A DNA stretch of 64,000 nt from Myxocyprinus asiaticus (Eukaryota; Chordata; Actinopteri; Cypriniformes; Catostomidae), in assembly GCF_019703515.2 (NCBI RefSeq), contig NC_059348.1, forward strand, positions 28,112,156 to 28,176,155. The letters are read 5' to 3'. The translations under genes and the position numbers were made by a program. Below the pieces are notes generated by a model. The model saw nothing but the letters and a program-made list of their open reading frames with translations. It was not told where the DNA came from and did no database searches. Of this stretch, positions 1 through 10,977 are shown in pieces. Positions within the stretch are counted from its first letter, which is position 1, and the number at the start of each line of letters is the position of its first letter.

Positions 1-279
1 AAGGAGTTTTCAGAATATGCCAAAAAAGCAAAACAAAATAAACCAAAAAAGCACCTTAAAACAACCATAAAAGCAATCCATTTTAATAGTTCGCTGTGAT
101 CCAAATCTTCAGGTAGCTTTGTGTGAGGAATAAAATCAAATTCAAGCCTTTTATTCAAAAATCTCCGTCTCCATCCGCCGTTGCGCCCGCCGTAACCATA
201 AACCCGCATTGGTTTCGTATTCATAAAAAAATTGCCTCAAGAAGCACTCAGCACAGGTTTTATGACAGTGATTTTTATT
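1..279. other. Gene-free flank
   Basis: No exon, RNA gene or clear repeat is recognisable here. Short open frames are present, but they have no start context, splice sites or family resemblance. Confidence 0.5.
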
Positions 280-713
280 TATTTATTTTAGATTTTTTTT
301 TTTTTTCCCCAATTTGGAATACCCAATGCGCTCTAAGTCCTCATGGTGGTGTAGTGGCTCGCCTCAATCTGGGTGGTGGAGGATGAATCTCAGTTGCCTC
401 CGCATCTGAGACTGTCAATACGCGCATCTTATCACGTGGCTTGTTGAGTGCGTTACCGCGGAGACATAGTGCGTGTGGAGGCTTCATGCTATTCTCCACG
501 GCATCCACACACAACTCACCACGCGCCCCACCGAGAGCGAACCACATTATAGTGACCATGAGGAGGTTACTCCATGTGACTACCCTCCCTAGCAACTGGG
601 CCAATTTGGTTGCTTAGGAGACCTGGCTGGAGTCACTCAGCACGCCCTGGATTCGAACTCGCGACTCTAGGGGTGGTAGTCAGCATCTTTACTCGCTGAG
701 CTACCCAGGCCCT
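280..713 (-). mobile_element. tRNA-derived SINE, copy 1
   Basis: This is an antisense copy of a SINE found four times in the window. On the minus strand it begins with a tRNA-like head (GGCCTGGGTAGCTCAG, A-box-like, followed by GAGTTCGAATCC, B-box-like) and runs through a body of about 350 bp. It ends in CCAAATTGGGGAAAAAA next to an A-rich tail, seen here as the T run near 293-307. The head is tRNA-related, but the cloverleaf is not intact, so this is not a tRNA gene. No clean target duplication was found. It is probably one of the fish tRNA/V-SINE families; the exact family name is not certain. Confidence 0.85.
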
Positions 714-862
714 GGCATTTCTAATGCTCATTTGCTCTCCTATGCCTCGTGAATAATTGACTAATTGTCCTGTTCTATCATGTTTTGGTTTGAATGAAAC
801 AGACAGCGCCTTCATGGAGTGAATCAGAAGAATATTTCCAGCGATTAATAACATAAATTCCA
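714..862. other. Spacer between inverted SINEs
   Basis: This 149-bp unique spacer lies between two SINEs whose tRNA heads face each other. Its last nine bases (854-862) are the 5' target duplication of the SINE at 863. Confidence 0.5.
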
Positions 863-1313
863 GGGGCCTGGGTAGCTCAGTGAGTATTGACACTGACTAC
901 CAACCCTGGATTTGCGAGTTCGAATCTAGGGTGTGCTGAGTGACTCCAGCCAGGTCTCCTAAGCAACCAAATTGGCCCGGTTGCTAGGGAGGGTAGAGTC
1001 ACATGGGATAACCTCCTCGTGGTCGCGATTAGTGGTTCTCGCTCTCAATGGGGCGCATGGTACATTGTTTGTGGATCGTGGAGAGTAGCATGGGCCTCCA
1101 CATTCTGTGAGTCTCTGTGGTGTCATGCACAACGAGCCACATGATAAGATGCACGGATTGACGTCCTCAGAAGCGGATGCAACTGAGACTTGTCCTCCAC
1201 CACCCAGATTGAGGTAAGTAACCACGCCACTACGAAGACCTACTAAGTAGTGGGAATTGGGCATTCCAAATTGGGGAGAAAAGGGAATAAAAATAAAAAA
1301 AAATAAAAAAACT
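863..1313 (+). mobile_element. tRNA-derived SINE, copy 2, with target duplication
   Basis: This is a sense copy of the same SINE: head GGGGCCTGGGTAGCTCAG, B-box-like GAGTTCGAATCT, body, then ATTCCAAATTGGGGAGAAAAGG and an A-rich tail. It is bounded by the direct repeat TAAATTCCA at 854-862 and 1314-1322, which shows target-primed integration. Confidence 0.92.
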
Positions 1314-1322
1314 TAAATTCCA

Positions 1323-2072
1323 CTCTCTACCTCAAATAATGCTATTGTATGCTATCAGAGAACGCTTCGGATGCAGTGCTTCGTCATTGTACTATTTTTT
1401 TACTGGATTTTGCAATTTTTCTGAATAAATTATTGTGATTTAAATGTATCTGACTGTTACAGTTTTTTAAATGATTTAGAAATGGTTATGGTTGGGGTAG
1501 GTTGGGATTAGCGGCTGTAAAATATATATAAATTAATAGAATGAATTGTAACAAATTATTGTCACTATACATTAATCTGCCTGTTACATCTTTTTATGTG
1601 GTTGAAAAGTGGGTTGGGGTAGGGTAAAGGGATATTTATAAATGTATATTTTTAAAATATGTAAAAAGATTTATTTTTCATTCAATAATAAATATAACTT
1701 ATAATAAATCGTGATTTAAACAAATATATTTATAATGGATTTGTGTATTCAAATATATTTGTAATGGATTCATAAATATTTTATGTTTCTAAAGCTGTAA
1801 ATATGTAAAAAAAAATTACATATTATATGCTTTCAAAACGTCCATACAATATGTTTTAGCATCTAACTAAATGTAAACTAGTGTACATTTAAATTTTACA
1901 ATTATTAATGTACAAATAGCTACATCTAATAGTGAGATCAGGCTGGTCACAAATGGCGTTCCATCCTGCTGTGGCTTCTTTTGGAACTGTTTTCAAAGAT
2001 AAATAACAGGACGTATAACAAGACACAGCTGTGCTCATATTCAGTACAAAATCAATCTTACTTGTATGGTAT
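1323..2072. other. AT-rich gene-free stretch
   Basis: The stretch is AT-rich with a GGTTGGGGTAGG-like patch near 1490-1630, which looks like old repeat. No exon or RNA gene was seen. Confidence 0.4.
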
Positions 2073-2812
2073 TTAGAGGTCGACCGATAGTGGATTTTGG
2101 AAAAGGCCGATAACCGATTAATTGTCCGATAGTTTTTTAAATCGATTTACAGAATGTAAAAAAATGTAGTGTTCTTTCCTTACTATGACGGGCACAGACA
2201 AAGACTCAAAATGAATAAAATCCCAGATGCAGTTTATTGTTCAACCAAAATAATAACCTGAAAAATTAAAGATTTGGTGCATAACGCATAACTTTTAGCT
2301 ATAAACAAACCCGAAACACTTATCCTTGAACTTGGCCCTATTACAATGCTCTATATGAAGTATTACACAAATTAAGCTTTTTATAGCCTATATATTTTAC
2401 CAGATGAGGGTTTATGTGGAATAATGTTTATTATTATTCACAAGATATAGGTGGAGATATGATGTATGTGCTGACGGGCCACATTTCCATATGTTTTTTT
2501 TTGTTGTTTTTTTTACATGCCCTCGCTTCAGTTTAGAACACTTTGTCAAAAATAACAAAATATGCATTGAAGAGAGGAAAGAAAGTATGGATGAATATTG
2601 TCAATGATGACAGATTTTGATACAGCAAATCCCCACAAGGTGTCAGGAATTGTTTTTAATTTACTTCTAGACCGATGTTACTTGAACCAAGCCATTCTAA
2701 CTGTAAAATCCTCCAGTGCCGGCCACAGTTGAAAACAAAGGGAGAGAAAAAAACGATTTGCAAATATCGGCACCGATTAATTGGTAAAAACAAAATACCG
2801 GTTTACTTCTAA
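2073..2812. mobile_element. DNA-transposon-like repeat with GAGGTCGACCGATA end
   Basis: The left end TAGAGGTCGACCGATAG is followed by CCGATAACCGATTAATTG. The right end has ATCGGCACCGATTAATTGG and finishes TTTACTTCTA, so the two ends are diverged inverted copies. This terminus is common in vertebrate repeat landscapes. The superfamily is not assigned here, and there is no coding capacity. Confidence 0.5.
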
Positions 2813-4970
2813 TGATATTGCTTAATTATATTTCAACATGCCCTTCAATTTTCTCCCTTGCATTTGTACTCAGTTGTATTTGGTTACTGGAGAATATCTA
2901 TGGCAGAGATGTTGCAATCTGATACTAATTTGTAATGGTTTCCCTCAGCTGAATGTAATTTAATCATTTGGATGTAATGTTTTATTTGTAATAATGTTTT
3001 ATTATGACTGCAATTATTCTGGTTCATTTGTCAGCAATAAGCCAGGATTGATGATGACAATCAAGACACCAGTGGCCATGGCCACTGTTTGCAATCCCAA
3101 ATGAGTGCTGTATTTGTATCTTGAAGAGTAGATTCATTTGAGCCTCTTTCAAACACTGCCACTCTTCAATCTATGGCTATCTAAAGGACCTGTCACAACT
3201 CCGCACTGCAGATCACAGTGTTACACTGTTCACAAGAGAAGCTTTTCACTCTCACAGACAACAGTCTTGCTCTCCAGACAAAGCTGTGACTTGTTGACAA
3301 GATGTGTTTCTCCACAATAGCCATCTAGAGCAGAGCAAGCCATGTTTTAGGATACTAACTTCCTCATTTCTTAGCTTTGTCTATACCACCTGCATGCAGT
3401 ATTACAAAAGGGCTCAACCCTGAGTTAGAGCTGCACTTTGTCTAGATCACTGTTCCTCAACTGGTGGATCACCGGGGCCGCTTCCAAGTCTCAGAGCATG
3501 AATGTTTTTCCTGTCTGACCGATTATTAAAATTAAACAGACTGTTCGATCATGCATAGATTGGATAGCAAATAAAGTAGGCTTATCTATAAAAAAGGATG
3601 AGAAAATGCTTCGGATTAGGGTATTTTGGTTCAAATTCATTTGTCAATTGACAGAAGCTAGCCAAATTAGGCAGGTGCCAGCATGGATAGGTTGCGAGAC
3701 ATGCTCTTATCCTCCAAAAATATTAACTAACAATGCAAGATAAAAGACAACATGACCCAAGCTTCATAAAGTCTTGTTCACTTGCAATGAGGATAAACAT
3801 GTCTTGTGCCGACCACAATGTTTTTTGGCTGCTGAGAGCATGGGACCATTACAGTTAAGAGACATTTAGAAACTTACATTTTAGAATTTTGCATATTGTT
3901 GAACCTCTGCAGTTCATGATGAAGTTAAGTTTCAAAGTTTGATGTTATGGTCATTTTTGTTTACTTTTGTATGATAAACTATTTCGGTACTGTATTGAAT
4001 CACCACTTGAAGCAAAACCAATGGTTAACCACTGATTAAACCACATCCATAATCTGTCTGATCATTTACTGCCTATTGCACACTAACAAAACACAAAAGA
4101 CATTTTCCAGCTCAGATGAGTATGATCTCTTCTGTAGTGGCCTTTATATAGCTAGCTGTGCAGAACGTATCTGTCTGATATTACTAGATAACACTGGGGA
4201 TATTTTGCATTGTATGCACTAAGGTGATAAACTCTTTCCATCATTGCATCTGGCCATTCATACTTTTAATAAACATTTAAAGCAGCCTCACTAGCTCACT
4301 TATTCAGCACATCAGCACATAACTTTGACAACCCATGACAGATTAGAGAGAAGACCTTGTTGAATAGTTCCCAAACAGATGTAGAAAGAGAAAGTCAAAT
4401 AAGGTGAACCAATCACAGGACAACAGTGTCAGTATCCAGTGTACCCAAAAATAAAAGCTCAGAGGCCAGAATAGTCGATAGGCGCTGATGCTGTGACTAG
4501 TCACTGTGTGCGTCAGTGTTCTGCTCCATATTTTCAGCATGGATGCTTTCCCCAATGACTCCACCACTCATTGATCTCTCAGCCTCTCTTACTGATGACA
4601 GGAACCCTGCCAACCCATCTGCCCTCTCTCCGTTATAATCCAACAAACTAATCAAAGGCTTTTCCCTTTGTGGAGATTTGTTTTTGCTCTCAGATTGTAG
4701 GCTGGCGACACCTGCTGGTTAATTAATGTTACTGCGACATTCACATTGTAAATAAAGAGAGCGCATTCCTGGTCTGGTGGAAAATCCTACATCATATACT
4801 CTATTATTTGAAGTAATATTTTGCTTGTATCTTAGATGGACCTCGAATTTGGCTAGAATTATCGGCAATATTCAGTTAGACCGTGGGGTCTTCAAGTGCA
4901 ATTGGTTCATGTAAATATGTCAGATTGTGAATGAACGATTTTACTGGTCCCTACATACAAAATCACTACG
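2813..4970. other. Gene-free stretch with a possible hAT fragment
   Basis: No gene was found. Around 3447-3480 the sequence CTGTTCCTCAACTGGTGGATC resembles the terminus of hAT-type elements (TTCTCAACTGGTGG), suggesting a decayed fragment without its partner end. The rest looks like unique AT-rich DNA. Confidence 0.35.
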
Positions 4971-5378
4971 TTAAAGGTGCTGTCAGTAATATTTTGAATT
5001 TGTCGTCTTGGATTTCACCGACACCTAGCGGTGTGGATGCAGCATCATTTAAACACAATAGTTTTCAGTTACCGGTGCCACTGTAGAAAATCACTATTCA
5101 CAGTGAGCCATGATTAATTTAATCCCTAAGCGAAAGTGGCCAATAACAGGGTGGTTACTGAGATTAAGAGAGTAGTATGTGGCAAATCATGTGATCATAA
5201 CATGGCAGCCTCCATGAGGGAGAATAAAACCAGTTTTATAAGCTTACTGATATGACTGAAGTCTTTATCTCATGTGAGTGCTCATGATTTTAAACATATA
5301 TATTCAAAACTGCTGATAATTTCTTTAGGAGTAAAACTATTTTAATGAGTTAAAAATAATTACTGTGTGCACCTTTAA
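4971..5378. mobile_element. TTAA-flanked MITE (AGGTGC family)
   Basis: The element starts TTAAAGGTGCTGTCAGTAAT and ends ATTACTGTGTGCACCTTTAA. These form terminal inverted repeats framed by TTAA. It is 408 bp with no ORF, consistent with a non-autonomous TTAA-targeting DNA element. Related copies are at 6872-7299 and 36550-36864. Confidence 0.75.
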
Positions 5379-6871
5379 AGTTGCAGTCTAGATTTGCTAT
5401 GAATTCTGTTTTAATGTTTTATTTCCAATTACTTACTACAAGACCAGTTGAAATAAATGCTAATAGGACAATAGTTTATAATGCTTCTAAAGGCATCCTC
5501 ATCTGAGTATTATAAACCGAACTGTTAGACCTGCCACAAATAATACTCCTTACTTTATTATTCTCATTAACGCGATGTTTTTGAGTTAACACTTCCAGCT
5601 GCCAGTTAGACACGCTAGTAGCCAAGCATCAAAGTGTGACATGCCTGTGACGTCAGTGCAGTGACACTGCTGTAGCGTCTAAAAAGAGATTCGTGGATGC
5701 ACCCTTGGAGTCTCAGTCCTGTCAAAAGCCCATTGGTCTGCCCATTGACAGCCTTGTTAAACTGGCAGAAGGGCTCAGCTCATAATTGATTTTTCTTAAA
5801 TGGTGCATAGTTACAGAAAACTAAATCTGATAATGAAACAACATGTTTCATATTAATGGCTTTGCAAATGATCAGTGTTTCAGCTTTTATCAATTTTATG
5901 CTTTTTAAAAGCAACATTTGAGATTCTAAGGTATAGAAAAGGTATCAAAATTAAAAAAAGATATCTTCAAATATATGTATATGTAGTTCAGAATTTAAGA
6001 GCTTAGCAAGAGAGTACTGTTCTAGAGGCTGAAGCTCAGTCTCACTCACTGTTAGTTTATAAATGTAATAAAAAATGGTAATTATTTAAATTTTTTATTA
6101 TTTATTTTAATGCTTCCATTATATCCTTATATGTAGGCCTATCTGTTAATTTTCAGGCATGTCTTATTTTTATGTTTTAATTATCATGCATTTTAAATAT
6201 GTTAACGTTCTTTTTGTGCATAGCTGGGCAGCAAAAGAGGGAGGCTGAGGGTATGTACCTGTAGTTCTACTCCAAAGCATATATGCAGTATAACTACTGT
6301 AGTTCCAGTACTTTAAAGAGATTTACCAGGCATAAACACAAAGATCTGCTTGCTATCTTGAGCTGATAGTTTCCAGGACACAAACGTGAGGTCTATACAC
6401 TCTGTAACCCTGGGTAATAAAAAATAAAAAAAACAACAAGCACTCAGGTGTACACCAGAGATTTTTTCACTGTGTTGCAGAGCCAAGAATAATCCTTTAG
6501 ACATATCATCTTGACCTCAGAACTCTCATTCATCATACGGTAATCTGTTAGACGTCTTTAATTTTTATGCTGGGTTTCAATCTGTAACAGTAATTGGTTA
6601 TTTATGGCATTGTGGAAAACATTTTTATTAGTTTTATTAGTTCCTAGAAACTACATACATGCTGTCATTCTGACATTATCAACAGACAGCACCAGTTCAT
6701 TCTGTTTTGTTTGATAATTTAATTTAAATAGCTAAGGCATCAATGTCTTAATTTTTTTTTTTGTCAGGTTTATTAAAATGGATAGATTTGAGTTGGAATT
6801 TGTCTTGAATATCATATTTGAAAATCAGATTCCAAATGAATTGTATGAAGTTTTTAAAACATGACTTTATC
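5379..6871. other. Gene-free stretch
   Basis: This is AT-rich DNA without a recognisable gene, RNA or intact repeat. Confidence 0.4.
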
Positions 6872-7299
6872 TTAAAAGGTACTGTAAGCGATTTTAGCGT
6901 TCTGAAGCTTTCGGGTGACTGAGCCGTTGAATTAGCCCTCATACCAAAATCCCACCCTCCAAAGATAAATTTGAGACCAAAAAGAGCAGCATTGTTTGTT
7001 CCTGTGGCTGTCAAATTCAGCAGTGGAACAATAGCGCCCTCAACTGACAAACATTATGAATCATAGCCTCAGTGACCCACTTCAAATACAACACTATGAG
7101 AACGAGCAAAATGATTGACAGGTGAAAAGCATCAATGTCCGCAGTCCGAAGACACATTTTTGTTTGCTGTTTACAAAGTCTACAGCTGTCACAGAGACCG
7201 GTAAGATATCTCAGGACACTTATTTCATTAATATCTTTAAGGGAGTAGGAACATTTTTTGCATACTTTTCCATGAAAAAATTGCTTACAGCACCTTTAA
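6872..7299. mobile_element. TTAA-flanked MITE (AGGTGC family), second copy
   Basis: The left end is TTAAAAGGTACTGTAAGCGA and the right end is TTGCTTACAGCACCTTTAA. The inverted ends share the AGGTGCTGTAAGC core and are framed by TTAA. The open frames inside are chance products of the repeat. Confidence 0.75.
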
Positions 7300-9173
7300 A
7301 TCAACACAAATCTTGCAATTGACTGTGCTTTCTAACCTAGTAACCCTGATTAACAGTTCTGTGGATGATCTACTGTATGGCTCTCTATTATTTTTTTAAA
7401 TTTAGTGCTAAAATCAGGCATGGTTCAGTGCCTATTTTTATAAAGTATTTGTAATTTGTATATTGCAATTTACCTGGTTTATATCTATAGAGTCCAAACT
7501 ATTTAACACAATATAAAAAATATTTCCAATTTTTTTTCCATAGTATTTGATAAACTAATTTCCCATCATTGTGTCTTGGATCAGGATTGTGATGTCTCAA
7601 AGTATTGTTATGATTGAGACATGTACTGTAGATAAACATTCTATACATTGCACTTCAACAGGACATTTGTTTTAGCCAAAGATCTTTATCAACCCGCATG
7701 CTGTCCAGATCATTAGCATGAAGAAACAACTTTATCACATTATACTGTAAGTGATTTGAGCTCTTAGAATGTGCAGTGCATTTTGCATGTCTTAAAGGAC
7801 ATTTTCATTTATTCACCCATTATATGTTTTTAGAAAACATTTTGGGCAAGTAAAAAAGAGAGAAACACCTTTTGACTTATGCCCAATCAATCACTGGAAT
7901 GTGTTTATGTCTCTCAGTTACCAAAGGTACTGGAATCAAATGTTGCGACTTTGTCAAGACCATCAAAACTAAAGAAAACAGAAATTGTTTGCATATAATT
8001 GCTTAAGAGAAATAACAATTAAAATTGTTTTGCTTCCATTGTGTTACCTGGTCAGTTTTGACCCGTATGGAAAGAACCAGTTGTGACCTTTCCCCTTTTG
8101 ACTTTTTGGATGTCAAACAGCTTTAAATAGTTTTTTTGTATCAATGAATAAAATTTGAACTAAAAATTATTTAAAGTTTTCTCAAATTTAGCCCTTAGCC
8201 CCATACTGTTCTCTAGCATCCCCACCTGTTCCACTGGGTACTGCATCTGTCCAACAAATTACATACTTTCCTTTAAAATGGGGTTTGTGCACACATGCAC
8301 ATGTCCACACTCACAAACACACACACACAGAGAGTATTTTTTTTTTTTTTTACAGTTTTGAACAGATAGATTTTATTTGATAGGGTACAATGGGGCTAAA
8401 GGCCCCCCACTAGCAATAGACCGGTTGCATATAATTTTCTCCTAAAACATTAGATGGCAGAAATATCTATTACAACACCCACCTAAACCCCTGTAACACT
8501 GCAAAAAATTGTTTGACATTAGTGGGAAAGATTGGATTTGTTGCAGTGGATGTGCAAAGTTTGCCTATTTTGACTGCTGAAAAAGGCAATAGAGATTTAT
8601 ATGTGAAATAGTCATATACTAAAATTGTAACTCTTAAATGTACACTGTTGATTTTCCACAGGCAGAATAAATCATAAACTGTTGTATTATAGTTAAATGT
8701 AATATACTGTAGATATTATAAACTGCCAAAAGTGATTGAAATAAATGTAAATTACCTTTTTTGATTCTGTGGTGTCTGGGCATTTTACTTGTCTGGTCTC
8801 GAGTAAGTAGTTGCACACTAAACTTGTAATCCATCAAGAGTGAATATGAAGATGAAGGACTTAATTGTTGGTTTAGGAAGGTCTGTGAATGTCTGTTTTA
8901 TTTCTTGGCAGCGATACGAGGTGCAGTGTTTTCTATTGTTATCTTGGATTTACTGTAGATCCTCTATTGAGAGAAAGTTTGTTTTTCATCACTTGCTTTA
9001 AAATGTCTCCTGACCCAAAGGTCTTGGTCCACATTTGTGTGTGGAAGCAAATGGGTTTATTGAAGTCATTCTAATAATCAGACCAGTTTAATAGCTGTGG
9101 ATGATCTATAGCTCTCCAGATTGTTGTCATTATTTGAGTTCTAAGCAGATACATGAGCACCAGTGCTCCAATG
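7300..9173. other. Gene-free stretch
   Basis: There is no exon or RNA gene. It contains a short CA-rich run (about 8310-8328) and a poly-T run (8337-8352). The remainder is AT-rich. Confidence 0.4.
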
Positions 9174-9300
9174 TTAATTATTCACCCAAAAATTAAAATT
9201 CTCTCAATATTTACTCATGTGGACATCATACTCTCACATCATCCCAAACCAATGTGACTTTCTGTCTACTGCAAAACACTAAAGGAGATATTTTAAAAAA
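9174..9300 (+). mobile_element. Fragment of GGGATAGTTCACCC MITE
   Basis: TTCACCCAAAAATTAAAATTCTC followed by TTTACTCATG and ATCCCAAACC matches the left end of the TTAA/GGGATAGTTCACCC family seen repeatedly downstream. The right part is missing. Confidence 0.55.
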
Positions 9301-10001
9301 TGTCACAACTGCTGATTTATATACAATAGTACTGTAGTTGATAGTGACTATCAACAGTAGGCTGACTTTTCTTTAGATAAATTCAGTCTGTGCTTACTGA
9401 AATACGAAACACTGCCCCCAGTGGCCAAAGCAGTAAGTGTTGTTAGGCGTATGGGCACGTATGAGCTCAATTTTCCAGGTGTAATGTCCCCACGGAGGGT
9501 GAAGCAAGTTGATTTCAGCTGCACAGGCTGTAAAACAGTGTGGAGGAATGCATGTTTTATGAACTTAACCCCCAAACCTAAACCTAACCATCAGTGGATT
9601 AAAAATGTAATGTCAGAGAGAAAAATGCCATTTCTGAATCATGCTCGCCACTGATTAAGCAAATGCAGTTACTTCCTGGTTTCAACGTGGAATCTGAACC
9701 CTGGTCTCACACACTGCTGACACAACACGCTTTCAGTCGTGCCACGATGGAAGATAATGGATGGCCATGAGATGGTACTTGTCAGTGCCGACTTCCTATG
9801 TGATCATGTTGCAAAAATGAACCAAAAGTCTAATAAAAGCAGCCTGTGCGACTCGCGCTTGATGTCATTGATGTGTCGCCATATTGGATTTATGAACTGT
9901 TTACGTGATTTTACAATGACTGATGATCTTTTGAAGGCATCTGATAACTTTGTATGAAGAAGAGACCGTTATTCACTCTCAAATCAAATTATTGTAAACT
10001 C
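9301..10001. other. Gene-free stretch, probably including an old repeat
   Basis: The segment from about 9414 to 9660 (CCCCAGTGGCCAAAGCAG, then AACCCCCAAACCTAAACC) has the look of a common cyprinid interspersed repeat, but no boundaries could be proven. The overlapping opposite-strand open frames here are not supported as genes. The last eleven bases (9991-10001) are a SINE target duplication. Confidence 0.35.
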
Positions 10002-10416
10002 TGGACCTGGGTAGCAAGTTCGAATCCAGGGCATGCTGAGTGACTCTAGTCAGGCTTCCTAAGCAACCAATTGGATGGTTGCTAGGGTGGGTAGAGTCAC
10101 GTTGGGTTAACCTCCTTATGGTCAACATAATGTGGTTCTCGCTCTCGGTGGGGCACATGGTGAGTTGTGCGTGGATGCCACGGAGAATAGTGTGAAGCCT
10201 CCACACACACTAGGTCTCTGCGGTAACACACTCAACAAGCCGCATGATAAGATGCGTGGATTGACGGTCTCAGACGTGGAGGCAACTGAGATTCGTCCTC
10301 CGCCACCCAGATTGAGGCGAGTCACTACACCGCCATGAGGACCTAGAGCGCATTGGGAATTGGGCATGCCAAATTGGGGAGAAAAGAGAAGAAAAATCCC
10401 AAAAAATAAAATTATA
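10002..10416 (+). mobile_element. tRNA-derived SINE, copy 3, with deleted tRNA middle
   Basis: This is the same SINE family, but the head reads CCTGGGTAGC directly into AAGTTCGAATCC. The roughly 40 bp that separate the A-box-like and B-box-like segments in the other copies are missing. The element is bounded by the 11-bp direct repeat ATTGTAAACTC at 9991-10001 and 10417-10427. Confidence 0.92.
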
Positions 10417-10427
10417 ATTGTAAACTC

Positions 10428-10909
10428 AGTTTGTACAGTAAATCCAATATGGTGATAAATACAATTTATCATTTTCAAATAATGCTTTTTCATTTTATCT
10501 GGAACTTTTTCACAGCACCTTGCTTTAATCAGCTGCAGACACAGTAGGAAAGGGTTAATGTCTGTGCTGCCTTAAGGAGGTCGGAACTATGTGTTCCTTG
10601 ATCCCGCCCTCTTTCTAGAGCGTGATCTCACACAGTAAGGCGAGCTCAAGCCGTCTTGCAGCATGTGGACCAAAGAGTCTGGCTAAAATACAGCACAGAT
10701 CCCCCACTTCTACATGAATCTAGCTACCACACAAAATCTGTGTAAGACAGAAGACTGAGATACCTTCACTCAGAAGACAATCTTAGAGGTGTCTACATGA
10801 GAGGTACGATAGAAAGAAGCTGACAGAGGAGGAGATCCATGTGTAAATGTTAAATGAGCATCTCTTAAAGTTGCTGTCTGAGTCACACATGCTTATTTTA
10901 GAGTGAAGC
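10428..10909 (+). promoter_or_regulatory. Candidate promoter and 5' UTR of a long pde4c isoform
   Basis: From about 10550 the sequence is non-repetitive and less AT-rich than its surroundings, and it leads into a well-formed ATG at 10910. It is proposed as the promoter and leader of the upstream exon because no transposon signature is visible and the next exon has a matching splice phase. There is no direct evidence of transcription. Confidence 0.3.
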
Positions 10910-10977
10910 ATGGGTTTTCACGAGGTTCATCACTCAAGCTTGCATCTCCATTCACACCTGGAGGTGTCACGCAGGAG
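10910..10977 (+). CDS. Candidate first coding exon of long-form pde4c
   Basis: An ATG with A at -3 and G at +4 opens 22 codons plus two bases, starting MGFHEVHHSS and ending VSRR. It ends at a strong donor, AG|GTGAGA. The two leftover bases (AG) plus the first base (T) of the UCR1 exon at 32458 give Ser, so the frame continues into FDVENG exactly as PDE4 long forms require. A transcript using it would encode about 700 residues. PDE4 long isoforms differ in this N-terminal segment, so homology cannot confirm it. The intron would be 21.5 kb and full of transposons. The phase fit alone has roughly a one-in-three chance of arising at random, so this is a proposal only. Confidence 0.35.

Noticed and set aside
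640..713. Possible tRNA genes at SINE heads (also near 863, 10002 and 33090)
   Set aside because: Only A-box-like and B-box-like segments remain, no full cloverleaf or acceptor pairing, and each is joined to a SINE body.
341..1264. Open frames of 86-101 codons over the first two SINEs
   Set aside because: They lie on a repeated tRNA-derived element and recur, mutated, in the other copies. They have no independent coding signature.
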